From Faucicola osloensis_C (lineage in GTDB: Bacteria > Pseudomonadota > Gammaproteobacteria > Pseudomonadales > Moraxellaceae), in NCBI GenBank assembly GCA_019353055.1, contig JABAHL010000003.1:62001-126000 (forward strand): a stretch of DNA of 64,000 nucleotides, in the 5' to 3' direction. Below, piece by piece: positions 15,312 through 23,899 of the stretch (the first letter of the stretch is position 1; the number at the start of each line of letters is the position of its first letter). Made by a program: the position numbers and the translations under genes. The notes under the pieces were generated by a model. It was not told where the DNA came from. It saw only the letters and a program-made list of their open reading frames with translations, and searched no databases.

Positions 15312-17447
15312 ATGTTTAATATCATTACTAAAGAATTCCAATATGGTAATCAACAAGTTACGTTAGAAACGGGTCGTATCGCACGCCAAGCTAATTCAGT
15401 TGTCGTCCACATGGGCGGCGTCTCTGTACTAGTCGCCGTTGTGGTAAAAGACGATGCGCAAGCGGGTCAAAACTTTTTTCCATTAACCGTCAACTACCAA
15501 GAAAAAATGTACGCTGCTGGTAAAATCCCAGGTGGCTATGGCAAACGTGAAGGTCGCCCATCTGAGATGGAAACCTTGACTTCACGCCTTATTGACCGCC
15601 CGATTCGTCCATTGTTTCCAGAAGGCTACTTCAACGAAATCCAAGTGACCGCCACGGTGATTTCGTCAGACAAAAAACAAGATGCTGATATCGCAGCGAT
15701 GATTGGTACTTCAGCGGCATTGGCAATTTCATCAGCGCCATTTAATGGTCCGATTGGTGCGGCACGTGTCGGTTTTATCAATGATGAATATGTGCTAAAC
15801 CCAAACCATGAAGCGCTAAAACAAAGCTCGCTTGATTTGGTGGTCGCAGGTACGTCGTCTGCGGTCTTGATGGTCGAATCTGAAGCCAAAGAATTGTCAG
15901 AAGACCAAATGCTTGGCGCGGTACTATACGGTCACGCCCAGCAACAAGTCGTGATTGATGCCATCAATGAATTTGCCAAAGAAGTTGGCGTACAAAAAAA
16001 CCAATTCGTTGCCCCTGCCGTCAACGAAGCCTTGCAAACTACCCTACAAAATCAATTTGCTGCAGCGATTTCAGAAGCATATACCATCAGCGAGAAAGCC
16101 AGCCGTTATACTCGCCTTGATGAAATCAAAAACCAAGCCATTGAAGCCTTAGCCGGTGACGCAGAAGCCGAAGGCTATGCCGACAACGTGGCACAAATCA
16201 AAGAGCTATTTGAAACCCTAAAATACCGTACGGTCCGTGACAATATTTTGTCTGGCAAACCCCGTATCGATGGTCGTGACTTACAAACTGTCCGTGCCCT
16301 AGACATCCAAATTGGCGTCCTGCCTTACACGCATGGTTCAGCGCTGTTTACGCGCGGTGAAACACAAGCGCTCGTTACTACCACGCTTGGCAACAGCCGT
16401 GATGTGAACATGATTGACACTCTTGCGGGCACCAAGCAAGACCACTTCATGCTGCATTATAACTTCCCAAGTTACTCAGTGGGCGAAACGGGTCGTGACA
16501 GCGGTCCAAAACGCCGTGAAATCGGTCATGGTCGCCTAGCACGCCGCGGTGTACAAGCCATGCTGCCAGATAGTGACCGTTTCCCATACGTGATTCGTAT
16601 CGTATCTGACATCACCGAATCCAATGGTTCATCATCAATGGCATCTGTCTGTGGCGCATCACTGGCGTTAATGGATGCCGGCGTACCACTAAAAGCGCCT
16701 GTTGCTGGTATCGCAATGGGTCTGGTTAAAGAAGGCGAACGTTTTGCCGTGCTGTCTGACATCTTGGGTGATGAAGACCACCTAGGCGATATGGACTTTA
16801 AAGTCGCGGGTTCTGCCCATGGCGTGACTGCGTTACAAATGGATATCAAAATCGAAGGTATCACCCCAGAGATTATGGAAAAAGCTCTACACCAAGCGCA
16901 TGCGGGTCGTATCCATATTTTAAATGCGATGAATGAAGTGATTTCAACCAGCCGTAAAGAAATCAACGCCCATGCACCAAACTTTGCAGTGATTGATATC
17001 GATCCTGAAAAAATTCGTGACGTGATTGGTAAAGGTGGTGCAACCATTCGCCAATTGACTGAAGAAACAGGCGCAGTGATTGATATTGATGACAATGGTA
17101 CTATTCGTATCTTTGGTGAAAACAAAGCCGCGACCAAAGCCGCGATTGCTAAAATCGAGGCGATTACGGCAGAAGTAGAAGTCGGCAAGACTTATACAGG
17201 TAAAGTGGCTCGTATTGTTGAGTTTGGTGCGTTTGTCAATGTATTACCTAACACTGACGGTCTGGTGCATATCTCACAAATCTCTGATGCGCGTATCGAG
17301 AACGTGAATGATGTGCTAAAAGAAGGTCAAATGGTGAATGTACTGGTACAAGATATCGACAACCGTGGTCGCATTAAACTTACCATGAAAGGCGTGGATC
17401 AAACCATGAATACCGAAAGCCCAGCAGAAGAAACGCCTGCTGAATAA
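15312..17447 (+). CDS. pnp: Polyribonucleotide nucleotidyltransferase (PNPase)
   Basis: Phosphorolytic 3'-5' exoribonuclease of the degradosome, also able to add heteropolymeric tails. 711 residues, matching the family. Two RNase PH domains (about 1-210 and 310-540), with the first containing YAAGKIPGGYGKREGRPSE and RLIDRPIRPLFP and the second the phosphate/metal site region VGETGRDSGPKRREIGHG. Then KH (DPEKIRDVIGKGGATIRQL, about 560) and S1 (GKTYTGKVARIVEFGAFV, about 630). The tail is acidic with ESPAEETPAE. A terminator follows 23 nt after the stop. Confidence 0.99.
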   Translation: MFNIITKEFQYGNQQVTLETGRIARQANSVVVHMGGVSVLVAVVVKDDAQAGQNFFPLTVNYQEKMYAAGKIPGGYGKREGRPSEMETLTSRLIDRPIRPLFPEGYFNEIQVTATVISSDKKQDADIAAMIGTSAALAISSAPFNGPIGAARVGFINDEYVLNPNHEALKQSSLDLVVAGTSSAVLMVESEAKELSEDQMLGAVLYGHAQQQVVIDAINEFAKEVGVQKNQFVAPAVNEALQTTLQNQFAAAISEAYTISEKASRYTRLDEIKNQAIEALAGDAEAEGYADNVAQIKELFETLKYRTVRDNILSGKPRIDGRDLQTVRALDIQIGVLPYTHGSALFTRGETQALVTTTLGNSRDVNMIDTLAGTKQDHFMLHYNFPSYSVGETGRDSGPKRREIGHGRLARRGVQAMLPDSDRFPYVIRIVSDITESNGSSSMASVCGASLALMDAGVPLKAPVAGIAMGLVKEGERFAVLSDILGDEDHLGDMDFKVAGSAHGVTALQMDIKIEGITPEIMEKALHQAHAGRIHILNAMNEVISTSRKEINAHAPNFAVIDIDPEKIRDVIGKGGATIRQLTEETGAVIDIDDNGTIRIFGENKAATKAAIAKIEAITAEVEVGKTYTGKVARIVEFGAFVNVLPNTDGLVHISQISDARIENVNDVLKEGQMVNVLVQDIDNRGRIKLTMKGVDQTMNTESPAEETPAE

Positions 17448-17470
17448 TTCGATTTATGTGAATAAAAAAA

Positions 17471-17494
17471 CCGTCTTTCTTAAGGCGGTTTTTT
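17471..17494 (+). terminator. pnp terminator
   Basis: Stem CCGTCTT/AAGGCGG (17471-17477 with 17482-17488, one G-T pair) preceded by A-rich sequence and followed by six T. It may also serve as a weak bidirectional terminator. Confidence 0.85.
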
Positions 17495-17520
17495 GTTATT
17501 CAGTAAAGTATTAATTTTAT

Positions 17521-17769
17521 ATGGATAATTCTATGCAAAAGCAATTAACTTATGACCAAGCTTATAAAGCCATGTTTTATTATTTGAAAAATTTATATGA
17601 ATTAACAAAATCTGAAGATTTAGCAGGCTTTCTAGGTAGTATGAGCTTATTAGAAGATGACATTCCTGCAGATAGTGCAGTTTTAAATGATTGGAATAAA
17701 GCTGTTGAAAAGGCTCTGAAGGATGATGATGTAAGTAAATTACACTTTAGGATATTAAATAAAGATTGA
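17521..17769 (+). CDS. Hypothetical 82-residue protein
   Basis: Not recognised. 82 residues, acidic, apparently mostly alpha-helical (AYKAMFYYLKNLYELTKSEDLAGFLGSM read as helices in two pieces), with no membrane segment or Cys. The pattern of a short acidic all-alpha protein is common among immunity-type or orphan proteins, but no toxin lies beside it. It starts 27 nt after the pnp terminator with no clear ribosome site; ATG codons at 17521 and 17533 are both possible. Its bases are more AT-rich than pnp, hinting at later acquisition. Confidence 0.6.
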   Translation: MDNSMQKQLTYDQAYKAMFYYLKNLYELTKSEDLAGFLGSMSLLEDDIPADSAVLNDWNKAVEKALKDDDVSKLHFRILNKD

Positions 17770-17815
17770 ATTTAGATGCTACGAAGCTAAACTAATTTTT
17801 TAGAATACTTAAATA

Positions 17816-18316
17816 TTAGCGATAAATAACAACATTTAAACTACTCACAGGCTGAAGGTATTTTTCCATCAACGGTAAAATATCGTCAACAAAATCCATG
17901 CCATCAGGCACAAGCAATTCATCACTTGCCAATACTGCCACACGGCGAATGCCGCCATACCGCCCCCAATGAAATAACACTGGCTCAAGTTTTTGTAGCG
18001 CTGACACGATAGACTCAAAATGCGGCGGATTTTCGGCAAATTCTGTGATTGCCATATCCACGATGAACTGTGGCTTTGACAACGCCCCGCCGACTGCCAT
18101 ACCCGCCAAGTCACGCTGCGGGGTAAACTGTAACACATCACCGAGCAACAGCTGAGAACGCTCACAGGCTTGCTTGTAAACGGTATAATGCTCAGGATAC
18201 AGCGATTGGTACTTAAGTAAGGCGCGATGACGAAAAACACCTGACACCGGGACAGGCATGATGAGCGCTTGATAGCGGTCTTGAAACAAGGTTTTTTTAT
18301 CGACTTGGGTCAGCAC
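17816..18316 (-). CDS. Hypothetical protein, possible degenerate macrodomain
   Basis: 166 residues. The order of segments follows DarG-type ADP-ribosylglycohydrolase macrodomains: RYQALIMPVPVSGV (first strand and loop), LYPEHYTVYKQACERSQLLLGD (helix after the substrate loop), PQFIVDMAI (central strand), FESIVSALQKLEPVL (helix), IRRVAVLAS (strand) and a final SLNVVIY strand. The Asn-rich ADP-ribose loop (NTxN type) and the Gly-rich GxGxGG loop of active members are not present, so binding or catalysis is doubtful. This is my fold-pattern inference, not a confirmed family. It is followed closely on the same strand by no partner; the upstream neighbour is a coiled-coil membrane protein. Confidence 0.6.
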   Translation of the reverse strand: MLTQVDKKTLFQDRYQALIMPVPVSGVFRHRALLKYQSLYPEHYTVYKQACERSQLLLGDVLQFTPQRDLAGMAVGGALSKPQFIVDMAITEFAENPPHFESIVSALQKLEPVLFHWGRYGGIRRVAVLASDELLVPDGMDFVDDILPLMEKYLQPVSSLNVVIYR

Positions 18317-18359
18317 TACTTAGCGTTCCAGTTATTTATTGATTATTATTTGTGGGTGG

Positions 18360-19481
18360 TTATTTGTTAGCGGCTTTTTGCTGTTCAAGCTGTGCAACTT
18401 GCTGTTCTAGCAGCTGGATACGCTCTTCTTTTTTACTACTCAGCTCATTCATCATACGCAGCTGGTCTTGCATCATGGTTTCTTGCTCTTTTAGCTGCGC
18501 GCTTTGCTCTGATAATCGACTCAGCTCCTCTTTGGCAAGCGCCGGATCTTCAGGCAGTGTCGGCGTAAGAATTTCTTCGGGCGTGATTGCTGGTAGCGCT
18601 GCTGTCGCATGGGCTGAACTAGAGTTAGCATCCACTGCGACGGTTGACTCGGCAGGCAAGCTAGGGCTAGCTTGTGGTTTTACTATAGGCGCTGTAGTTT
18701 TGGGTGTTGCGTGTGCTTGGGTCTGCGTCTGTGACTGCGCGGTAGAGTTGTTGGGCTCGCTTGACTGCCCCATAAAAAACCACGCTAAGGCCGCCAGTGC
18801 GAACCCTGCACCCACTAGCAACCCAAGTTGATTGCGTTTTTTTAACGTCCGTTTTGCTATTGGTTGACTTGGCGGTCTTAAAAATGGGTTTGGCGTCTGG
18901 GTGATAACCGCTTTACTTTCGGGTTTTGTTTTGGTTAATACAACGGGTGGCGCAGTCTCAATAGTCTCGATAATTTTTTTATCACTACTTTCATCACTAC
19001 TTTGTGATGCGATGGGCTGTGGTGGCCCGTTATCGGTTGTCTGTGACGGTACAGGCTGTGACACTGTCGCTGTATTGGCAGTGTCTGGGATAGTCACAGT
19101 GATATTGGGTTCAACAACGCTGGGTAGCTCATCCAAATCAAAATCATCAAAACTCAGCTTTTTGGGCGTGACAGTATCAGCCGCTTTTGTGTTATCTGCC
19201 GTATAGTCCGTTTTGCTATGAAGTAATTCATCTTCCAACTGGTTTAAATCAATGGTATCTAGCGAAAACGCATTTTTGATTGCTGTCGTTTCTGGGGATG
19301 TGTTTGAAGATGTGTCTGGGTAGTTAGTCGCTTGCATCGGCGGCTGATTAGTTGTATCAAGCTGCAATGGATTATCTGACACGCCTATCATTGGATTTTC
19401 AGCCAGCTGTGATGATGAATTGGCATTTTCGCTAGTCGGGGCTATAGAGTCATGGTCTTTTTTTAGGCTAAATAATTTCAT
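18360..19481 (-). CDS. Single-pass membrane protein with Pro/Thr-rich linkers and C-terminal coiled coil
   Basis: 373 residues; function not recognised. Residues 1-215 are hydrophilic, Ser/Thr/Asn/Asp-rich and probably disordered, with two acidic segments (TIDLNQLEDELLHS and SFDDFDLDELPSV). One membrane segment lies at about 220-238 (LGLLVGAGFALAALAWFFM) after a basic KRTLKKRNQ. Then a second low-complexity linker and a C-terminal coiled coil at about 320-370 (LSRLSEQSAQLKEQETMM, then IQLLEQQVAQLEQQKAAN). The layout suggests a cytoplasmic N-terminus and a periplasmic coiled coil, as in some pilus or envelope scaffold proteins; that comparison is only structural. Confidence 0.8.
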   Translation of the reverse strand: MKLFSLKKDHDSIAPTSENANSSSQLAENPMIGVSDNPLQLDTTNQPPMQATNYPDTSSNTSPETTAIKNAFSLDTIDLNQLEDELLHSKTDYTADNTKAADTVTPKKLSFDDFDLDELPSVVEPNITVTIPDTANTATVSQPVPSQTTDNGPPQPIASQSSDESSDKKIIETIETAPPVVLTKTKPESKAVITQTPNPFLRPPSQPIAKRTLKKRNQLGLLVGAGFALAALAWFFMGQSSEPNNSTAQSQTQTQAHATPKTTAPIVKPQASPSLPAESTVAVDANSSSAHATAALPAITPEEILTPTLPEDPALAKEELSRLSEQSAQLKEQETMMQDQLRMMNELSSKKEERIQLLEQQVAQLEQQKAANK

Positions 19482-19737
19482 GTTGGGTCAATATCCCTAT
19501 CCATGTCGGGCGGGTCAGATGTCTGTACGATTTCATGCTAGCGATGTATATGCCAAGCTGGCATGAAAATGATGGTATACATTCGTTTGCTTGCTACTAT
19601 AACAAACCGCAATCACAAATAACAACGTTTGAGACAAAAACCTACTTTGACCGCCATAATTAGACTACCCTAATTGTATCAAGAGCGCTTAAACTCGTTA
19701 CCCTTGTCAAAATTTACCCAAACCGCTTAAACTTGGC

Positions 19738-19989
19738 TTATTTAAACCTAACAATACCCGCGCCATCGTCGCCATAATGAACAGTTTCCTGATGATTGGA
19801 TTGCTGAATGTCGATGATATCATCGGGTGTTGGGCGACGCTCGGTATAGCCACATGCCGTACACTCGATATACTCATCATACTCGGGCTGATATAGCTGA
19901 ATTTGAACAACTTTATCCAGTGCTTTACAGCTTGAACAAGCCACCCCTGCCAGAAATTGACGTTTGGGGCGATTGGATTGATATCTCAT
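19738..19989 (-). CDS. yheV: YheV-family zinc ribbon protein
   Basis: 83 residues. Starts with basic RPKRQFLAGVACSSCKALDK and continues with YIECTACGYTERRP, giving a C-x2-C...C-x2-C zinc ribbon (about residues 18-21 and 43-46) that matches the YheV family of putative metal-binding proteins. Function is unknown. It lies 39 nt downstream of oligopeptidase A on the same strand, the same adjacency seen in Pseudomonas, so it is probably co-transcribed with prlC. Confidence 0.85.
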   Translation of the reverse strand: MRYQSNRPKRQFLAGVACSSCKALDKVVQIQLYQPEYDEYIECTACGYTERRPTPDDIIDIQQSNHQETVHYGDDGAGIVRFK

Positions 19990-20028
19990 AGTTTCTTCTT
20001 TTTACTAGCCTATATTTTGACAACCGTG

Positions 20029-22239
20029 TTACCAAGCTTGGGTATTGGCGTTATCAGTGTCATCGCTCAGCAGTTCATCATAGCGGCTGGTTAAAAATCC
20101 CGAATGACGTAACAGCGCATCAATACGGGCCTCACGACCGCGAAATGCCTCAAAGTTGGCTTTTGCAGATTGACTACCGCCTTTGGCTAAAATGTTATCG
20201 CGGAAGGATTTGCCAGCGTTTTTATCAAAAATACTGGTCTCTTCAAACTTGCTAAACGCATCGGCTGACAACAGTTCTGCCCATTTGTAAGAATAATATC
20301 CTGCCGCATAGCCCCCTGCGAAAATATGGCTAAAACCATTGGCAAAACGGTTATAACTGGCAGTCGGCATAATCGACACATCGGCACGCACGCTGTCGAG
20401 TAACGCCAATAACTGAGGATAGTCGGGTGCTGGGGTTTTGGCATGCAGCAACAAATCAAATAGCGCAAACTCTAGCTGGCGCAGGGTTTGCATGCCGCTT
20501 TGGAAATTTTTGGCAGCGAGCATACTTTGTAGCATGCTCTCTGGCAACGTTTCACCCGTATCGACATGACGGCTAATTAATGCAATCCCTTCAGGGTGCC
20601 ATGCCCAGTTTTCCATAAACTGACTGGGTAGCTCAACTGCATCCCACTCGACCCCATTCACGCCTGCCACATCGCCCACATTCACTTCAGTCAGCAGATG
20701 GTGCAGCCCATGTCCAAACTCATGAAAGAGCGTTAACACTTCATCATGGGTTAATAAGCTGGGTTTGCCGCGCTGCGTACCCGTTGGCGCAGGGCTAAAG
20801 TTTGCCACCATAAAACAAACGGGTAACTGCTGATAACCGCTATCATCGTGTTGATAACGCGCTTGAAAGCCACTCATCCATGCGCCACCGCGTTTGCCAG
20901 GACGGGCATATAAATCAAAATAAAAACCACCGATAAGCTGCTGGTGTTCATCAAAAACTTGATAAAAACGCACGTCATCATGCCAGCGCTGCGTGCTTGC
21001 AGTTTTATCTTCAATCTGAATGCCATACAGTTTTTGCACAATCTCAAATAAGCCTGCGATGACTGTCGGCACTGGGAAGTACGGACGCACTTGTTCTTGC
21101 GATAGATTAAATTGACGTTGTTTAACTTTTTCTGCCAGATACGCCGTATCCCAAGGTCGCACGTCATCGCCCTCATCACCGATGCCAAACGCCAAACCTT
21201 CAACCTGCAGTTGTTTTAAATCCTGCATGGCAAAGGGTCGTGCTTTGTCTGCCAAATCCCGTAAAAACTGCTTTACAGTGTCGACATTGTCCGCCATTTT
21301 GGTGGCAAGTGATAATTCAGCAAAATTGTCATAGCCCAATAATTGGGCTTTTTGTGCGCGTTTTGCCAAGATATCCGCCATGATATCGGCATTGTTAAAT
21401 TCTGGCTGCGCTGACAATTCAGAGGCACGAGTGACATACGCACGATACAAGGTTTCGCGTAACTCGCGGTCATCGGCATAGGTCATCACCGCAAGATAGA
21501 CTGGGATATCAAGTGTCGCGACATAAGGCGTTGCCAATACTTGTTCAGGGAATTTTTCTGTGTATCGCCTGCCCGCATCTGCCAGCATGGCAAGCGCAGA
21601 TTCAGGCAGTCCTGCCAGTTGCGATTCGCTTAACGGTAAAAAATAGCTTTGGGTGGCATCGAGCACATTATCGGAGAATTTGGCTGATAGCGTAGATAAC
21701 TCGCTGGCAAGTGTGGCAAATTGCTGTTTTTGCGCCTGAGCCAAACCCACACCGGATAACTCAAAACTTTGTAGAGCCAAGGTCAACGAGCGTTGTCTCG
21801 CTGGCTCTAAACGCTCAAAAAATGACTGATCGCTCACCACGCGCTGATAGCGTTGATATAGCGGGAGATGTTGACCAACCGCCGTGCCGTAAGCAGAAAG
21901 TGCGGGCAGTAATGCATGATGCAGCTCACGGATTGGCTCATCACTGACCACGCTATTTAAGTGCGATAGCAAGCCCCAACTGCGGTCTAATGCTAAATTC
22001 ACATGGTCAAAGGCGATGATATCATTGAGCGCTTGCTGGCTGCTGAATTGGGCATCGATAACTTGGCTATTAGCTTGCCCAGCTTTGTTATCGGGCCCAG
22101 CTTCATCATCGAGCATAGTCAAAAACGCATGTCCATTCGCCAACGCCTCATCGATTGCCGTCTTAAGTCGCTCAAGCGCTAATTGATTAAATTCAACAAG
22201 GTGCAAATTTTTTGTCGGATTTTCTACATCGTTGGTCAT
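20029..22239 (-). CDS. prlC: Oligopeptidase A (M3 family)
   Basis: Cytoplasmic zinc metallopeptidase that degrades signal peptides and other oligopeptides. From the ATG at 22239 it is 736 residues. The zinc motif is in LFHEFGHGLHHLL (His-Glu-x-x-His), with the third ligand Glu downstream in GVEWDAVELPSQFMENW. The substrate-pocket region GYAAGYYSYKWAELL near the C-terminus is typical of the family. An upstream in-frame start at 22377 would add 46 residues unlike the family, so the internal ATG in front of TNDVENP is preferred. Neighbour yheV follows. Confidence 0.95.
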   Translation of the reverse strand: MTNDVENPTKNLHLVEFNQLALERLKTAIDEALANGHAFLTMLDDEAGPDNKAGQANSQVIDAQFSSQQALNDIIAFDHVNLALDRSWGLLSHLNSVVSDEPIRELHHALLPALSAYGTAVGQHLPLYQRYQRVVSDQSFFERLEPARQRSLTLALQSFELSGVGLAQAQKQQFATLASELSTLSAKFSDNVLDATQSYFLPLSESQLAGLPESALAMLADAGRRYTEKFPEQVLATPYVATLDIPVYLAVMTYADDRELRETLYRAYVTRASELSAQPEFNNADIMADILAKRAQKAQLLGYDNFAELSLATKMADNVDTVKQFLRDLADKARPFAMQDLKQLQVEGLAFGIGDEGDDVRPWDTAYLAEKVKQRQFNLSQEQVRPYFPVPTVIAGLFEIVQKLYGIQIEDKTASTQRWHDDVRFYQVFDEHQQLIGGFYFDLYARPGKRGGAWMSGFQARYQHDDSGYQQLPVCFMVANFSPAPTGTQRGKPSLLTHDEVLTLFHEFGHGLHHLLTEVNVGDVAGVNGVEWDAVELPSQFMENWAWHPEGIALISRHVDTGETLPESMLQSMLAAKNFQSGMQTLRQLEFALFDLLLHAKTPAPDYPQLLALLDSVRADVSIMPTASYNRFANGFSHIFAGGYAAGYYSYKWAELLSADAFSKFEETSIFDKNAGKSFRDNILAKGGSQSAKANFEAFRGREARIDALLRHSGFLTSRYDELLSDDTDNANTQAW

Positions 22240-22466
22240 ACTGTTTTCCAATTTTTTATCGCTCGTTGATAATTGAAAGTAAAAGTCGTCATTGCCCAAA
22301 ATTTTAGCATAAAAACCGCAACGCTTGGCAAAGCTACCCCATTTTGCTACACAGCTTTGCGACATAAATGTCGACAATCATTATATTGTGACAATTTTTT
22401 GTCAAAACAAGCCAGCGGTACAATTTCACGTTAAAATAATGCCATGTTTACCACTGTGATTTTATT

Positions 22467-23312
22467 ATGCGCTCACTAACACCTAAAAAAATAACACCTA
22501 AGCAAGTAGCATCTAACGAAATAGTATCTAACGAAGTATCAGGCGCCCAAACACCAAAAAACAGCCTAATCATCACCAGTTATAACATCCATAAAGGTAT
22601 GTCACCCCTCAATCGTTTTGTCAAAATGGAAGGCATCGCCGCTGCCCTTAACCAAGTGCAATCTGATATTATCTGTTTGCAGGAAGTCCAAGGTCAAAAT
22701 CTCAAACGGGTGGTGAAATACAATGAATTTCCCGACCAGTCCCAACATGAATGGTTTGGCGAGTATCTACAGCTTGAAAACAGCTATGGCAAAAACGTCG
22801 AATATAACCACGGTCATCATGGCAATGCGGTGCTAAGTCGCCATCCGCTCGACCCCAAACACAATGTCAATATCACAGTGAGCCGCCTTGAGCAGCGTGG
22901 TGTTTTGCACTGCGAAATCCAGCCCGAAGGCTGGCATACGCCCATTATCGTGCTTTGTGCGCATCTAAATCTGATGGAAAATGACCGTGAAAAACAGTAT
23001 GAGGTGATAAGCCAGTATATCAATAACGAAATCCACCAATCCACGCCGCTGATATTGGCAGGCGATTTCAATGACTGGAAAAAATTATCCTGTCAAAAGC
23101 TTGGCTGTGACCTTAATTTACAAGAAGCCGTGCTGGCCCACCATGGCAAATTACTGCCCACTTTTCCTGCCAAGCTTCCGGTATTAAGCCTTGACCGTAT
23201 CTATGTGCGTAACCTACAAGTACACCGTGCTTGGGTGCATAAGGGACAACCTTGGTGCAATCTCTCTGACCATTTGCCGGTTAGTGCCGAAGTCAGTCTG
23301 CTGCCAAACTAA
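22467..23312 (+). CDS. Endonuclease/exonuclease/phosphatase family protein
   Basis: 281 residues. All EEP-fold motifs are present: SYNIHKGM (Asn at about 40), LQEVQGQ (metal-binding Glu), NAVLSRHPL, LCAHLNL (catalytic His), LAGDFNDWKK (Asp/Asn) and SDHLPVSAEV (Asp-His) near the C-terminus. This group hydrolyses phosphodiester bonds in nucleic acids, lipids or nucleotides; the substrate is not determinable. The first 30 residues are a Lys/Val/Ser/Asn low-complexity stretch with repeated ASNE/VSNE words that is outside the fold, so a later start is conceivable. It is divergent from prlC. Confidence 0.88.
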   Translation: MRSLTPKKITPKQVASNEIVSNEVSGAQTPKNSLIITSYNIHKGMSPLNRFVKMEGIAAALNQVQSDIICLQEVQGQNLKRVVKYNEFPDQSQHEWFGEYLQLENSYGKNVEYNHGHHGNAVLSRHPLDPKHNVNITVSRLEQRGVLHCEIQPEGWHTPIIVLCAHLNLMENDREKQYEVISQYINNEIHQSTPLILAGDFNDWKKLSCQKLGCDLNLQEAVLAHHGKLLPTFPAKLPVLSLDRIYVRNLQVHRAWVHKGQPWCNLSDHLPVSAEVSLLPN

Positions 23313-23486
23313 AGATTAACAGATTAAACTTGCATGATTTTTGCAGCAAGGTAGCCTAGCAATTTTTATAGACCTGACTGTCAATTTTTGTCCTAGCGAA
23401 ACCCGATTGGACGTTTTAAGCCACAGACTTTAGACGTCAGGCTTTAGAAATCGGTTAGCCAAATTGACGCTACACTGGAAATCCCC

Positions 23487-23759
23487 ATGCAATCAAAATT
23501 ACTCATTATTTTTGCGATATTAGGCATCACCGCACTCGCTATTTTTAACCTAATATCATCACATCGTACCCAGCAAGTCATTGCATCCAATCAAGCCAAT
23601 AGCAGTGCCGCCTCGGCGCCGCTAACCGTAGCACCAAACGATACGTCATCGATTGGCGAGCAGCCCAAACAAGTGCTTGATAAGGCAACAACAGATTTGA
23701 ATCAAGCCGCCCAAACCTCATCCAACAACTTGGCAAGCGCAGAAAAAACCACGCAATAA
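23487..23759 (+). CDS. Small single-pass membrane/periplasmic hypothetical protein
   Basis: 90 residues, not recognised. One N-terminal hydrophobic segment (KLLIIFAILGITALAIFNLI, about 4-23) is either an anchor or an uncleaved signal. The rest is a Ser/Ala/Thr/Gln-rich, probably disordered tail ending in QTSSNNLASAEKTTQ. No Cys lipobox is present. Just beyond it is a bidirectional terminator shared with rnr on the opposite strand. Confidence 0.6.
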   Translation: MQSKLLIIFAILGITALAIFNLISSHRTQQVIASNQANSSAASAPLTVAPNDTSSIGEQPKQVLDKATTDLNQAAQTSSNNLASAEKTTQ

Positions 23760-23866
23760 TAACTTGGCGTAATTGATTGTAGCACCGCTAACCAAGCAAG
23801 CCTGGTTAAAGGGCATCAAATGGCTAAAAACGTTTTTTTGTTTTAGCAGGTATTTGTCTCAACGAT

Positions 23867-23897
23867 AAAAAAGGGCAAATTGTATTGCCCTTTTTTT
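23867..23897. terminator. Bidirectional terminator between converging genes
   Basis: Six A, stem GGGCAA/TTGCCC (23873-23878 with 23885-23890), then seven T. With A-tract and T-tract on both sides it can stop transcripts from the 90-residue ORF (plus) and from rnr (minus). Confidence 0.85.
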
Positions 23898-23899
23898 CA

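Noticed and set aside
16526..17188. 220-codon open frame antisense to pnp
   Set aside because: Complement of conserved PNPase coding sequence; composition follows the codon bias of the real gene.
18352..18831. 159-codon frame with Cys/Ser-rich start antisense to the coiled-coil protein
   Set aside because: Repeats of the low-complexity sense gene on the other strand; no independent features.
22240..22377. 46-residue extension of oligopeptidase A
   Set aside because: No family counterpart, and the internal ATG begins with typical N-terminal sequence.
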